From Pseudohalioglobus sediminis (GTDB taxonomy: Bacteria > Pseudomonadota > Gammaproteobacteria > Pseudomonadales > Halieaceae): a stretch of 64,000 bases of DNA. Numbering within the stretch: the stretch's first letter is position 1; every line of letters begins with the position of its first letter. Under the pieces are notes generated by a model. That model saw nothing but the letters and a program-made list of their open reading frames with translations. It made no database searches and was not told where the DNA came from. A program made the position numbers and the translations under genes. Below are positions 8,413 to 17,763 of this stretch, piece by piece. The stretch lies in assembly GCF_008370495.1 (NCBI RefSeq), contig NZ_VTUX01000006.1:1-64000 (forward strand), written 5' to 3'.

Positions 8413-9837
8413 ATGCCGGAGAGCCTGGTCAGCTTCATCCAGGTGTTACGCACCCGCGATGTGCGCATCTCGCCTGCCGAGACGCTTGACGCCACCAACG
8501 TGCTGGCGGTACTGGGATGGAGCGATCGCGCTCGCTTGCGCGATGGGCTGGGCATGGCCCTGGCAAAAACCCCGGAAGAAGAAGCCATCTTCAACCAGTG
8601 CTTCGACCAGTTTTTCGCCCGCCAGCTGGCTGACTTCAGCGACTCCAGCGAGAATGAACCTGCCATAGAGGAAGAGGACTCGAGTGCAGGAGATGACCCC
8701 ACCGGGGTAGACAGTGACAGCAGCCGCGCAGAACTCCCCTCCCCCCTTGAGCAAGCCGCAGCAGCTGACCCCGCCCTGCAGGCAGTCGTTGATTCCCCGC
8801 TGGTGCAGGCGCTGATGAACAACGACAGCAATACCCTCAGCCTGGCCATGAGCAAGGCCGGAGAGCGCGCCGGGCTGCAAAACATCCAGATGTTCACACA
8901 AAAGGGCCAGTTCACCCGCCGCATACTCGAGGCGATGGGCGAAGAACAGCTTCGCTCTGCGGTGATTGAACTGGAGAAAGCCAACAGCCCGGCACAAGCC
9001 CAACTACAGCGTTATCGCGACATACTGCGCCAACAGGTCCGCGACTATGTGGAAGCACAATACCTGCTGCACGCCGAGGGCAAAACCCGGCAGTTCATGG
9101 AAGAAGTGCTGAGCAAAACCCGGCTGAGCAACATCGAGCACAGCTACCTGCACCGCGTCCATGAACTGGTGCGCAAGATGGCGCGCAAGCTCGCCGCCCG
9201 ACACTCCAGGAAGCGGCGTGAATACCGCCGCGGTCACCTGGACATGCCCCGCACCATGCGCCGTGGCGTGGTTAACGACGGGCTTATGTTCGACGTGTAC
9301 TGGCGCAGGACACGCCGAGAGAAGCCGCAGATCCTGGCAATCTGTGATGTCAGCGGTTCGGTTGCCGCCTACGCCAAATTCCTGCTGTTGTTTCTCTACA
9401 GTCTTCAGGATGTCCTGCCGCGGGTGCGCAGCTTCGCCTTTTCCAGCCACCTCGGCGAGGTCAGCGACCTGTTCGAACAGCATCCAGTCGAGAAAGCCAT
9501 AGAACTGGTCAACTGGAAGTATGGTGGCGCCACAGATTACGGCACAGCCCTGGGCGACTTTGCTTCCCTGGCGCTCGATGACATCAACAGCAACACCACA
9601 GTGATCATTCTCGGTGATGCCCGCAACAACCGGGGCGACCCCAGGCTGGACATTCTCCAGAGCATTTACCAGCGCTCCAGGCAAGTCATCTGGCTCAACC
9701 CGGAATCACGAATTGCCTGGGGCACCGGCGACTCGGAAATGCTGCGCTACCAAAGTGCCTGTCATTTTGCTGCCGAATGCAATAATCTTAAGCAATTAGA
9801 ACGCATCATTGACCAGCTCCTAAAAAGTACTCGATAA
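8413..9837 (+). CDS. VWA domain-containing CoxE-like protein
   Basis: A 474-residue protein. The C-terminal half is a von Willebrand A domain with the MIDAS metal site DVSGS at D312. A basic segment (KLAARHSRKRREYRRG) precedes it. The N-terminal half has an acidic, low-complexity patch at about 80-110 (EEEDSSAGDD). CoxE-like proteins pair with MoxR ATPases in maturing metalloenzymes such as CO dehydrogenase; no such target lies nearby, so the client is unknown. It is coupled to the MoxR gene upstream and the zinc-ribbon gene one base downstream. Confidence 0.85.
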   Translation: MPESLVSFIQVLRTRDVRISPAETLDATNVLAVLGWSDRARLRDGLGMALAKTPEEEAIFNQCFDQFFARQLADFSDSSENEPAIEEEDSSAGDDPTGVDSDSSRAELPSPLEQAAAADPALQAVVDSPLVQALMNNDSNTLSLAMSKAGERAGLQNIQMFTQKGQFTRRILEAMGEEQLRSAVIELEKANSPAQAQLQRYRDILRQQVRDYVEAQYLLHAEGKTRQFMEEVLSKTRLSNIEHSYLHRVHELVRKMARKLAARHSRKRREYRRGHLDMPRTMRRGVVNDGLMFDVYWRRTRREKPQILAICDVSGSVAAYAKFLLLFLYSLQDVLPRVRSFAFSSHLGEVSDLFEQHPVEKAIELVNWKYGGATDYGTALGDFASLALDDINSNTTVIILGDARNNRGDPRLDILQSIYQRSRQVIWLNPESRIAWGTGDSEMLRYQSACHFAAECNNLKQLERIIDQLLKSTR

Positions 9838-9838
9838 C

Positions 9839-10042
9839 ATGGCTTATTTCTGCAAAGACTGCAGCTACCGCGGCAAGACCAGTGGTCAGGGGGGACAATG
9901 CCCGGCCTGTGGGTCTTTTAATATTGCTGCAGAACGCATCGCCACAGAGCAACCGGAGGGCCCTCCGCGCTGGCACAAGATAGCGCTGGTGACGTCCTGG
10001 TCGGTGTTGCTCGTAACCATTGTCTGGAAGCTTATCAACTGA
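9839..10042 (+). CDS. Small zinc-ribbon, tail-anchored membrane protein
   Basis: A 67-residue protein. CKDC at 5-8 and CPAC at 21-24 form a zinc ribbon. The C-terminal 20 residues (KIALVTSWSVLLVTIVW) form one membrane span ending KLIN, so the ribbon would face the cytoplasm on a tail anchor. The ATG is one base after the VWA stop, which suggests translational coupling and a role near the MoxR/VWA pair. I do not recognise a named family. Confidence 0.7.
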   Translation: MAYFCKDCSYRGKTSGQGGQCPACGSFNIAAERIATEQPEGPPRWHKIALVTSWSVLLVTIVWKLIN

Positions 10043-10092
10043 AACTGACCAAGGAACAGTTCCCTCTCCCCGTCTCACTGCAACCGCTGGTA

Positions 10093-11991
10093 TTGCAGGG
10101 CTTTACTGACCCTGCGACATCGTCGCAGAGCGGCCAGCCGATGCCGCGCGAGGAACTGTTCAACTACCTGCGCAACATTGAAGACTTCGACAAGGGTCCC
10201 CTTGAGGCCGTACTGGCGCAGACCGAAATCATCGGTGAGCCTGCCATGCCTTCCAGCGAAGATAGCGCCGCTCTGGCCTGGGTTGGCGCGGCATTCACGC
10301 ACTGGGAAACCAACTTCCCCCTGGAAGCGCCACTGGCAGCCTCATTGCGCCGCCTTAAACCCGTGTTGGGAATGATGGCCCTGGCTGACAATCAGTTTTA
10401 TACCGCGGGCATCCACCCCCTGCATGAAGCGCTGGACAACCTCTATGACGCCGCGGTTGGCTGGCAGGAATCGGCCGGGCGAGCCGGGGAGCCGGCAAAG
10501 AAGCTGATAGAACAGACCGTGGACGGCGCCATGGCCTGCCTGGAGGAGAATGGCGCCGGGCTCATGGCGCTGCTGCGGGAAACGGCCAAAGCGGCGCAAC
10601 GCCTGCAGACACGAACACGCCGGATGGCGCAGCGCACCGCTGACGCCGAACGCGGTCAATTGCGTGCCGCGCGCGCAAAAGAAGTCGCTGCCACGATGAT
10701 CAACTCACAACTGACGCGACATCCGATACCCGCCGACATTGGTGAATTTCTCACCGGCCCGTGGTTTGAAAGCGCCCAGCTGGTTTTACTGAAGTACGGC
10801 GACAACTCCTCCCAGTGGCAGGCGATGAGCGCCACTACCGGGGAACTGATGGATACACTGGCCCCCCGGGATGGCGAAAGAGGCGCCGATGATGTTGCTT
10901 CGCAGGTCATGCAGGAGGTCAGGCGCTGGCTGCTGAGCCTGCAGCATGACCAGGAACTGGCCGACGAGGTGCTCAGCACTATCGAGTACACGCACCTGCG
11001 TGTGGCCAAGGGTGTTGAGATCGAGCGCAACGCCACCAGCCTGATTGCGGTGCAAAACACCACCCCCGACAGCACCGAATCACTGCAGCTGGACGGCATA
11101 GAAACCGGGCAGTGGTTTCTGGTCAGTGCTCGCAAGGGCGGTATGCTACGCACCCAACTGGCCATGCTGCAGCAGAAAGAGCAGCGCCTGCTGTTCTGCA
11201 ATCACGCCGGTGCGAAAGTGCAAACCATGGATTTTGCCAGCTTTACCGAGCTGCTGCAGCAGGGCAAGGCTTCGCGTTTGGCAACCGGGGCCACCTTCAG
11301 CCGTTCACTGGCGGCGGTGGTCGGCGTCGACACGCGCGAGGCTTTGAGCCAGCTGACGGGCGAGCCAATGCCAAGTGCAGAGGCGATTAACGCGGTACCC
11401 GATTTCGAACCCCGGCCTGCAACCGCGCAACCCGAAACACCAGCACCAGTCACACCTGAACCCCCGCCGACAGCGCCCCGGCAGGCCGCGGCAGCGCCAA
11501 CGCAGAGCCCCGCAGGGCCGGCCTCCACCCCTGCCCCCGTGGCTCCCGAGACCGTCACCGAGACGCCGGTAGCCGCAACCAGACAACCGACACCCCCACC
11601 TGCGCAAAAGGTACCAACACAGGCTGAGACCCCGGTCTCCGACGATGCACCGGCACAGCAGGCACCGGAAAAGCTGCCACCGGTCACCGTGCCCAGCGAG
11701 CCCGCCCCGAAACCGGACTTGCCCGACTCGGGCATTCCTGAGCTACCAATGGGTACCTGGCTGGGGTTCCATGACCTCGACCCGCCGTTGCTGGCCAAAC
11801 TCGCCATGCACGACAAGGTGCGACGACTGCTTATATTCGTCAACCGCAAGGGCATCGAGCTGCGCCGGCTTTCCGAGGATGATTACCTGGACCTGCTACA
11901 ACAGGGACAGATCGACATCCTTGAGACCAAAACCAATTTCCGCGAACAAGTGGAACGCGCTCGCCAGCGTATGGCGCGACACCAGACCTGA
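10093..11991 (+). CDS. DUF1631 family protein
   Basis: A 632-residue protein from TTG 10093. Residues 1-430 are helical and alpha-rich with DUF1631 features (HPLHEALDNLYD, QRLQTRTRRMAQR, VAKGVEIERNATSL). Residues about 435-552 are a Pro/Ala/Thr linker. Residues 553-632 form a compact C-terminal region. DUF1631 proteins are of unknown function; some link to c-di-GMP and surface regulation, and a PilZ gene comes next. The start is unsure: the frame stays open upstream, AAGGAA (10051-10056) is too far from the TTG, and no ATG or GTG is suitable. It may be translated by coupling with the zinc-ribbon gene. Confidence 0.75.
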   Translation: MQGFTDPATSSQSGQPMPREELFNYLRNIEDFDKGPLEAVLAQTEIIGEPAMPSSEDSAALAWVGAAFTHWETNFPLEAPLAASLRRLKPVLGMMALADNQFYTAGIHPLHEALDNLYDAAVGWQESAGRAGEPAKKLIEQTVDGAMACLEENGAGLMALLRETAKAAQRLQTRTRRMAQRTADAERGQLRAARAKEVAATMINSQLTRHPIPADIGEFLTGPWFESAQLVLLKYGDNSSQWQAMSATTGELMDTLAPRDGERGADDVASQVMQEVRRWLLSLQHDQELADEVLSTIEYTHLRVAKGVEIERNATSLIAVQNTTPDSTESLQLDGIETGQWFLVSARKGGMLRTQLAMLQQKEQRLLFCNHAGAKVQTMDFASFTELLQQGKASRLATGATFSRSLAAVVGVDTREALSQLTGEPMPSAEAINAVPDFEPRPATAQPETPAPVTPEPPPTAPRQAAAAPTQSPAGPASTPAPVAPETVTETPVAATRQPTPPPAQKVPTQAETPVSDDAPAQQAPEKLPPVTVPSEPAPKPDLPDSGIPELPMGTWLGFHDLDPPLLAKLAMHDKVRRLLIFVNRKGIELRRLSEDDYLDLLQQGQIDILETKTNFREQVERARQRMARHQT

Positions 11992-12002
11992 GGGGATTAG
12001 CG

Positions 12003-12374
12003 GTGGATCTGGAAAGAAAGCACCTGCGCCTGCCTGTCGAGAGTCGGGTCTATATCGAACTGGAGGGAGCGACAGGCGAATATGCTGCCAACGGCGATGA
12101 GGGCATTGCCATTTGCAAAACCCTGGACGTATCAGCGCAGGGCTTGCGTGTGGCCCTGGACCACGAACTGGAAGAGCAGGCTTACCTGCAGGTTGGCGTG
12201 GAACCCCCTCACGGTGACCACCCGGCGGAGCCCTTTTTTCTCATCGCCCAGGTCCGCTGGTGCCGACCGGGCGACACACCTGATCACCCCTTTATCGCCG
12301 GTTTGGCATTAATGCCGGCAAGGGGTTCCGATATAGACCGCTGGATCGCCCTGATTTCAGACCTCGCGGACTGA
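12003..12374 (+). CDS. PilZ domain protein
   Basis: A 123-residue single-domain protein starting at GTG 12003, with GAGGGG just upstream. It has an N-terminal arginine-rich motif (RKHLRLPV) and the D-x-S-x-x-G motif as LDVSAQGL, the two elements that bind cyclic di-GMP in PilZ domains. It lies 11 bases after the DUF1631 gene and so probably shares its operon. It is convergent with pilU, but pilus control by this PilZ protein is only inferred from position. Confidence 0.82.
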   Translation: MDLERKHLRLPVESRVYIELEGATGEYAANGDEGIAICKTLDVSAQGLRVALDHELEEQAYLQVGVEPPHGDHPAEPFFLIAQVRWCRPGDTPDHPFIAGLALMPARGSDIDRWIALISDLAD

Positions 12375-12380
12375 ACGCAC

Positions 12381-13622
12381 TCAGAATATGCGGTCGTCCT
12401 CTTCCTCTTCCTCAACCAGTTCCAGGCTGAGGTCGCTACCCAGGCCGGTAGCCGGTGAGGGCGCAGGCGCTGCCGGCGCCTCAGGCGCCTGCTGAGCCGG
12501 CGCGGTCTTTCCCGGGGCGCTGATCGGGCCACGCGCAGGCGGTGAGCCGCCATGCTCCTTCGCAAACTTGATTTTAAGGCGCACATTGTTGGGAGAGTCC
12601 GCGTTGCGCAGGGCCTCTTCCTCGGAAATCTTGCCCGCCATAAACAGTTCAAACAGCGCCGTATCAAAGGTTTTCATGCCGCTGTTCTCAGACTTCTGCA
12701 TCACTTCCTTGATGCCATCGATCTCCCCGCGCAGAATCAAATCCGCTACCCGCGGAGTTCCCAGCAGTACTTCAATCGCCGCGCAGCGTTTGCCATCCAC
12801 CGTGGGAACCAGGCGCTGGGAAACAAACGCCTGCAGGTTGAGCGACAGGTCCATCAGCAGCTGCTGCTTGCGCTCTTCCGGGAAGAAGTTAATGATCCGG
12901 TCCAGTGCCTGGTTGGCGTTATTGGCATGCAGGGTGGAAATGCACAGGTGCCCGGTCTCAGCAAACGCGATGGCGTGCTCCATGGTCTCACGGTCGCGAA
13001 TTTCACCGATGAGTATCACATCGGGTGCCTGGCGCAGGGTGTTTTTCAGTGCGTTGTGCCAACTGCGAGTGTCCACCCCCACTTCGCGTTGGTTGACGAT
13101 AGACTTCTTGTGGGTATGCACGTATTCCACCGGGTCCTCGATGGTGACGATGTGGCCACTGCTGTTGGCGTTGCGGTAGTCGATCAATGCGGCGAGTGAC
13201 GTGGATTTACCCGAACCGGTGGCGCCGACAAACAATACCAGCCCGCGTTTACGCATCATTACTTCGGGGAGGATTTCCGGCAGACCGAGGTCCTGCCAGC
13301 GCGGAATGTCTGCCACGATGTTCCGGCAGACCATAGCCACTTCATTGCGTTGTATAAAAATGTTGACGCGGAAGCGACCATAACCCGGTATCGAGGTTGC
13401 CAGGTTCATCTCAAGTTCCTGCTCGAACTCGGCCTGCTGGGTCGGATCCATGATCTCGTAGGCGATGTCCTTGATTTCTCCAGGCTGCAGTATTTCGCTG
13501 TCGATAGGTCGCAGCGTACCGTCGAACTTGGCGCACGGAGGCGCCCCCGTGCTCAGGTAGAGATCCGAGCCGTTTTCAGTTGCCAGAAACTTGAGCCATT
13601 CAGTAATTCTCACGGTGGCCAC
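12381..13622 (-). CDS. pilU: Type IV pilus retraction ATPase PilU
   Basis: A 413-residue PilT/PilU ATPase. Walker A GATGSGKST is at 133-141, followed by IVTIEDPVEYVH, the Asp box QAPDVILIGEIRDRETM and the His box GHLCISTLHANNANQ. It is closer to Pseudomonas PilU than PilT from memory (the KRGLVLFVGATGSGKS and HKKSIVNQREVGVDT stretches). PilU assists PilT-driven pilus retraction. The C-terminus carries about 55 extra residues: an Ala/Pro-rich linker and an acidic end (LVEEEEEDD). pilT is not in the window. Confidence 0.9.
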   Translation of the reverse strand: MATVRITEWLKFLATENGSDLYLSTGAPPCAKFDGTLRPIDSEILQPGEIKDIAYEIMDPTQQAEFEQELEMNLATSIPGYGRFRVNIFIQRNEVAMVCRNIVADIPRWQDLGLPEILPEVMMRKRGLVLFVGATGSGKSTSLAALIDYRNANSSGHIVTIEDPVEYVHTHKKSIVNQREVGVDTRSWHNALKNTLRQAPDVILIGEIRDRETMEHAIAFAETGHLCISTLHANNANQALDRIINFFPEERKQQLLMDLSLNLQAFVSQRLVPTVDGKRCAAIEVLLGTPRVADLILRGEIDGIKEVMQKSENSGMKTFDTALFELFMAGKISEEEALRNADSPNNVRLKIKFAKEHGGSPPARGPISAPGKTAPAQQAPEAPAAPAPSPATGLGSDLSLELVEEEEEDDRIF

Positions 13623-13743
13623 CCCCCCAAACCGTTATTTTGACCCCGGCAACCGTCACCTGAAGGGCCGCCAACAGAAGGAGTTACTCTAGCAGTTTGT
13701 TTGCGGCACTCCTACAAGCAGCGGCCAAAAACGCGACAAAGGT

Positions 13744-13757
13744 CCCGGTCGACCGGG
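13744..13757. repeat. Perfect 14-bp palindrome downstream of lon
   Basis: CCCGGTCGACCGGG reads the same on both strands and starts 11 bases past the lon stop. As a hairpin it has a 5-bp stem and TCGA loop with no U-tract, so it would be a weak terminator. Confidence 0.45.
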
Positions 13758-13767
13758 CGAGCCCGCA

Positions 13768-16194
13768 TCAATGCAGCGACTTTTCGCGCCTGTGCTCATG
13801 GAATACATACTCGAACACCTCACGGTAGCTGCGGGCAAAGTGCACGTTGATACCCTCGCGCAGGTACTCTGGTAATTCCTCGAAATCGCGGCGGTTGGCG
13901 TGGGGGAGTATCAGCTCCATGATCTTGCTGCGCCGCGCCGCGATCACCTTCTCGCGAATGCCGCCCACGGGTAACACCTGCCCGGTCAGCGTAAGCTCAC
14001 CGGTCATCGCCAGCGGCCTTTTGATGCGCTCCTTACGCGCCAGTGACACCAGTGCTGTGGCGATGGTGATTCCCGCGCTGGGCCCATCCTTGGGCGTGGC
14101 GCCCTCGGGGACATGCAGGTGCACCATGCTCATATCAAAGAAATCGAGATCACAGCCGTAGTCCTTCAGGTGCGCTATGACGTAGCTGTAGGCGATCTCC
14201 GCAGACTCTTTCATCACGTCCCCCAGGCGGCCGGTCACCTTGAAGCCACGGTTGAGCGTGTGAATCAGCGACGATTCGATGGTCATGGTTGCCCCGCCCA
14301 TTGCCGTCCAGGCCAGCCCTGTGGCCACTCCGAGACCGCGTGCCGGCTTGTCTGCCATAAACGGCGGCTTGCCCAGCAGATCCTCTATATCCTTCTTGCC
14401 AACCCGCATCTTGTCTTCTCCCGCATCGATCATGCTGACGATGGATTTGCGCATGATGCGGGATATCTGCTTCTCGAGGCTGCGGACGCCCGCCTCGCGG
14501 CAGTAGGAGTCAATAACGTACTTGAGGCCGGCATCATTTATCTTCAACTGTTCAGGCCCCAGCCCATGCCGGGACAGCTGCCTGGGCCACAGGTGGTTAC
14601 GCGCGATTGACAGCTTTTCCTCCGCGACGTAACCGGACAGGCGAGTGACTTCCATGCGATCAAGCAACGGCGCGGGGATACTGTCCAGCTGATTGGCTGT
14701 GCAGATAAACAGCACCTTGGACAGGTCCACGCGCAGATCCAGGTAATGATCCAGGAACTCGGCATTCTGCTCCGGATCAAGCACTTCCAGCAGGGCCGAG
14801 GCGGGGTCACCCTGGTAAGAGGCGCCGATCTTGTCGATCTCGTCGAGCATGATGACCGGGTTGGCCACCTGCACCTCCTTGAGCGCCTGAACGAATTTTC
14901 CCGGCATGGCGCCGATGTAGGTCCGGCGATGCCCCTTGATCTCCGCCTCGTCCCGCATGCCGCCAAGACTGAAACGATAGAACTTCCTGCCCAGGGCATC
15001 GGCCACAGAGCGCCCGATACTGGTTTTGCCCACTCCCGGAGGACCCACCAGCAGTAATATCGAACCTGCAATCTCACCCTTGAAAGAACCGACAGCGAGA
15101 AACTCCAGGATACGGCTCTTTACGTCTTCCAGGCCTTCATGATGGTCGTCCAGTACTTGCCGGGCATGGCCCAGTTCGAGATTGTCCTCAGAATGCACTC
15201 CCCAGGGCAGTTCAGTTGCCCAGTCGAGGTAGTTCCGGGTGACACCATATTCCGGTGAGCCGGTTTCAAGCACGGCAAGCTTGCGCAGCTCATCCCTGAT
15301 ACGCTGCTCGACCGGTGCGGGCATCACCTTGTCAGCAATACGCTGCTCAAACATTTCCACATCGGAGGTACGATCATCCTTGGACAAGCCCAGTTCCTTC
15401 TGGATGACCTTCAGCTGCTCGCGCAGGAAAAATTCACGCTGCTGCTGGGACAGCTTTTCATTCACCTGGCTGGTAATGCGGCCCTGCAGTTCAGCCACCT
15501 CGCGCTCCTTGCGCAGCAGCAACAGCACCTTTTCCATCCGCGACAGCAACGGCAGCGTATCCAGTATCTCCTGCAATTGCTCGCCGGATGCGGTGGTCAA
15601 CGCGGCAGAGAAATCGGCCAGCAGGCTGGGCTGCGTCGGGCTGAAATTCGCCAGGTATTGCTTCAGTTCGGCGCTGTAGAGTGGATTGAGCGGGAGCAGC
15701 TCCTTGATTTCCTTGATAAGCGCCATGGCATAGGCTTTTACCTCGTCGGCTTCCGTATCGCCCTGGCTGCGTGGGTACTCTACCTGGGCCAGAAAGGGGG
15801 CGGTGTCACTCAACCAGCGGACGACCCGGAAACGACGCACCCCCTGGGCGAGAAAGTGCCCCTCCTGTGCCGACATTGGCGCCTTGTGCAGGCGCACCAC
15901 ACAGCCGGTTTCAGGAAACTGGCGCACGTCCAGCGCGCCGGAATCCGGCCGCGGCACATAGCTCAGCCCCAACAACCCATGGCCTGCGGCGCCGACACCC
16001 TGCAGGGTCTCGGCCCATTCCCGGGACTCAAGGGCCAGCGGCTGCACCTGGCCGGGGAAAAAAGGTCGATTGGGCACAGGCATGATATAAAGCGTATCTG
16101 GCAGCACATCATCGGCCACCGCGGGCGTGCCCGGTGCCGTCTCTGCATCCAGAATTTCAGCATCCGGGGAATCATCTCGATCATGTTGATCCAT
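13768..16194 (-). CDS. lon: ATP-dependent protease Lon
   Basis: An 808-residue LonA protease. It degrades misfolded and regulatory proteins in the cytoplasm. It has the N-terminal substrate domain (PVPNRPFFPGQ), AAA+ module with Walker A GPPGVGKTS (K390), and the protease domain with catalytic S706 in PKDGPSAG and K749 in REKVIAARR. The ATG at 16194 follows AAGGA by 6 bases. A short acidic N-terminal extension (EILDAET) precedes the core. A sigma-32 promoter lies upstream. It is divergent from the aminotransferase gene. Confidence 0.96.
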   Translation of the reverse strand: MDQHDRDDSPDAEILDAETAPGTPAVADDVLPDTLYIMPVPNRPFFPGQVQPLALESREWAETLQGVGAAGHGLLGLSYVPRPDSGALDVRQFPETGCVVRLHKAPMSAQEGHFLAQGVRRFRVVRWLSDTAPFLAQVEYPRSQGDTEADEVKAYAMALIKEIKELLPLNPLYSAELKQYLANFSPTQPSLLADFSAALTTASGEQLQEILDTLPLLSRMEKVLLLLRKEREVAELQGRITSQVNEKLSQQQREFFLREQLKVIQKELGLSKDDRTSDVEMFEQRIADKVMPAPVEQRIRDELRKLAVLETGSPEYGVTRNYLDWATELPWGVHSEDNLELGHARQVLDDHHEGLEDVKSRILEFLAVGSFKGEIAGSILLLVGPPGVGKTSIGRSVADALGRKFYRFSLGGMRDEAEIKGHRRTYIGAMPGKFVQALKEVQVANPVIMLDEIDKIGASYQGDPASALLEVLDPEQNAEFLDHYLDLRVDLSKVLFICTANQLDSIPAPLLDRMEVTRLSGYVAEEKLSIARNHLWPRQLSRHGLGPEQLKINDAGLKYVIDSYCREAGVRSLEKQISRIMRKSIVSMIDAGEDKMRVGKKDIEDLLGKPPFMADKPARGLGVATGLAWTAMGGATMTIESSLIHTLNRGFKVTGRLGDVMKESAEIAYSYVIAHLKDYGCDLDFFDMSMVHLHVPEGATPKDGPSAGITIATALVSLARKERIKRPLAMTGELTLTGQVLPVGGIREKVIAARRSKIMELILPHANRRDFEELPEYLREGINVHFARSYREVFEYVFHEHRREKSLH

Positions 16195-16226
16195 GCCATG
16201 TCCTTCTTATGCACACGTGATGCATC

Positions 16227-16256
16227 ATATATAGGGGTGTGGTGTCACATTTCAAG
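16227..16256 (-). promoter_or_regulatory. Sigma-32 heat-shock promoter of lon
   Basis: On the minus strand CTTGAA (16256-16251) is followed after 13 bases by CCCCTATATAT (16237-16227). The RpoH consensus is CTTGAA, 13-15 bases, CCCCATNT. The predicted start of transcription lies about 20-27 bases before the lon ATG. lon is a classic RpoH target, so motif, spacing and gene agree. Confidence 0.82.
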
Positions 16257-16342
16257 CGCGCGGAGGCAGAGGCCGCGTTGCTCCGGGATTTGCCCCGGCA
16301 GCACCGACTGATATACAAGCCGGATCAAGCAAGGAGACAGCA

Positions 16343-17632
16343 GTGAATATCGAAGAGCTTTCAATAGACGCACTGGCAACGCAATTGAAGGAACTGGAGG
16401 CCAGCTACAGTGAGCTGGCGGCGTGCAAGCTTGCACTGGACCTGACCCGGGGAAAGCCCGGGATGGACCAGGTTGCCCTGTCTGACTCACTGGACGGCAT
16501 CCTTGGCGGCAGCTATCGCGCAGAAGATGGCACCGACGTACGCAACTACGGTGGCCTGGACGGCCTGCCAGAGGCCAAGCGGCTGTTCGCACCGCTGCTC
16601 GGTGCAAGTCAGGACGAAATCCTGATCGGGGGCAACTCCAGCCTCACCCTGATGTATAACGTGATCGACTTTGCCCTGTCGGTCGGTCTGCGTGGTCCGG
16701 AATCGGCCTGGGGTAATTCGGACCAGGTCAAGTTCCTCTGCCCGGTACCGGGATATGACCGCCACTTTGCCATCTGCGAACATCTGGGCATCGAGATGCT
16801 CAGCGTACCGATGCTGGATACCGGGCCGGACATGGACGCAGTGGAGAAACTGGTGGCGGAGGATCCAACGATCAAGGGTATCTGGTGTGTGCCCCGGTTT
16901 TCCAATCCCACCGGCTGTGTATACAGCGACCAGACCGTTGCCCGCCTGGCGCGGCTGGGACAACAGGCGGGAGAGCACTTCCTGGTCATGTATGACAACG
17001 CCTACGCCGTGCACTCCCTTTACCCCGGGGCCACGGAGTTGCCGAGCATTCGCGATTACTGCCAGGAATACGGCACCCTGGACAGCGTATTCCAGTTTGG
17101 CTCCACCTCAAAGATCACCTTCGCCGGGGCCGGCGTTGCCTTCCTCGCCAGCAGCCCGGAAAACCTGGCGGCTTTCACACAGCACCTGGGCTACCAGAGC
17201 ATCGGCCCAGACAAGGTAAACCAGTTGCGCCACGTGAAGTTATTGCGTGACAGCGATGGGATCAGCGCCCACATGGAGCAACACGCGGCCTTGTTGCGAC
17301 CGCGCTTCGAGGCCGTACTGGCCACACTGGAACGGGAACTCGCAAACACAGGCATGGGTGAATGGCTCTCGCCGCAGGGTGGTTATTTCATCGCCTTTAC
17401 CACCCGCCAGGGGCTTGCCCGGGAAGTGGTAAGCCTGGCCAAGGCAATCGGCGTGGCGCTGACTCCCGCCGGCGCCACACACCCCTACGGTGTTGATCCC
17501 GATGACCAGACCATTCGCCTGGCGCCCAGTTATCCCTCGCTGGAGGATGTGCAGGCCACGGCAGACGCCTTCGTCCTGTGCGTAAAACTGGCCTCCATCA
17601 GGCAGGAACTTGGCAGGCGCGGAGCCGGATAG
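16343..17632 (+). CDS. Fold type I PLP aminotransferase (AspT-like, class Ic)
   Basis: A 429-residue protein starting at GTG 16343 behind AAGGAG. It matches the subgroup that includes Corynebacterium glutamicum aspartate aminotransferase AspT: LDLTRGKPGMDQ at the start, NYGGLDGLPEAK, VPGYDRHF, FSNPTGCVYS, and the PLP lysine K257 in GSTSKITFAG. It probably moves amino groups between aspartate and 2-oxoglutarate, but substrate cannot be fixed from sequence. It stands alone between the divergent lon and the glrK operon, with a GC-rich hairpin at 17631-17648 at its stop. Confidence 0.88.
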   Translation: MNIEELSIDALATQLKELEASYSELAACKLALDLTRGKPGMDQVALSDSLDGILGGSYRAEDGTDVRNYGGLDGLPEAKRLFAPLLGASQDEILIGGNSSLTLMYNVIDFALSVGLRGPESAWGNSDQVKFLCPVPGYDRHFAICEHLGIEMLSVPMLDTGPDMDAVEKLVAEDPTIKGIWCVPRFSNPTGCVYSDQTVARLARLGQQAGEHFLVMYDNAYAVHSLYPGATELPSIRDYCQEYGTLDSVFQFGSTSKITFAGAGVAFLASSPENLAAFTQHLGYQSIGPDKVNQLRHVKLLRDSDGISAHMEQHAALLRPRFEAVLATLERELANTGMGEWLSPQGGYFIAFTTRQGLAREVVSLAKAIGVALTPAGATHPYGVDPDDQTIRLAPSYPSLEDVQATADAFVLCVKLASIRQELGRRGAG

Positions 17633-17763
17633 CCCGGCTACGCCGGCTCGCTTGGCCACGGCGGCCCCAGTCGCGTCAATGGCGCTGCAATGACGTCTCC
17701 GTATCCAGGAAATGACTGCCGATATACAATCCCTGTTTGGCTGGCGGCGGGAAGTGCCCACTG

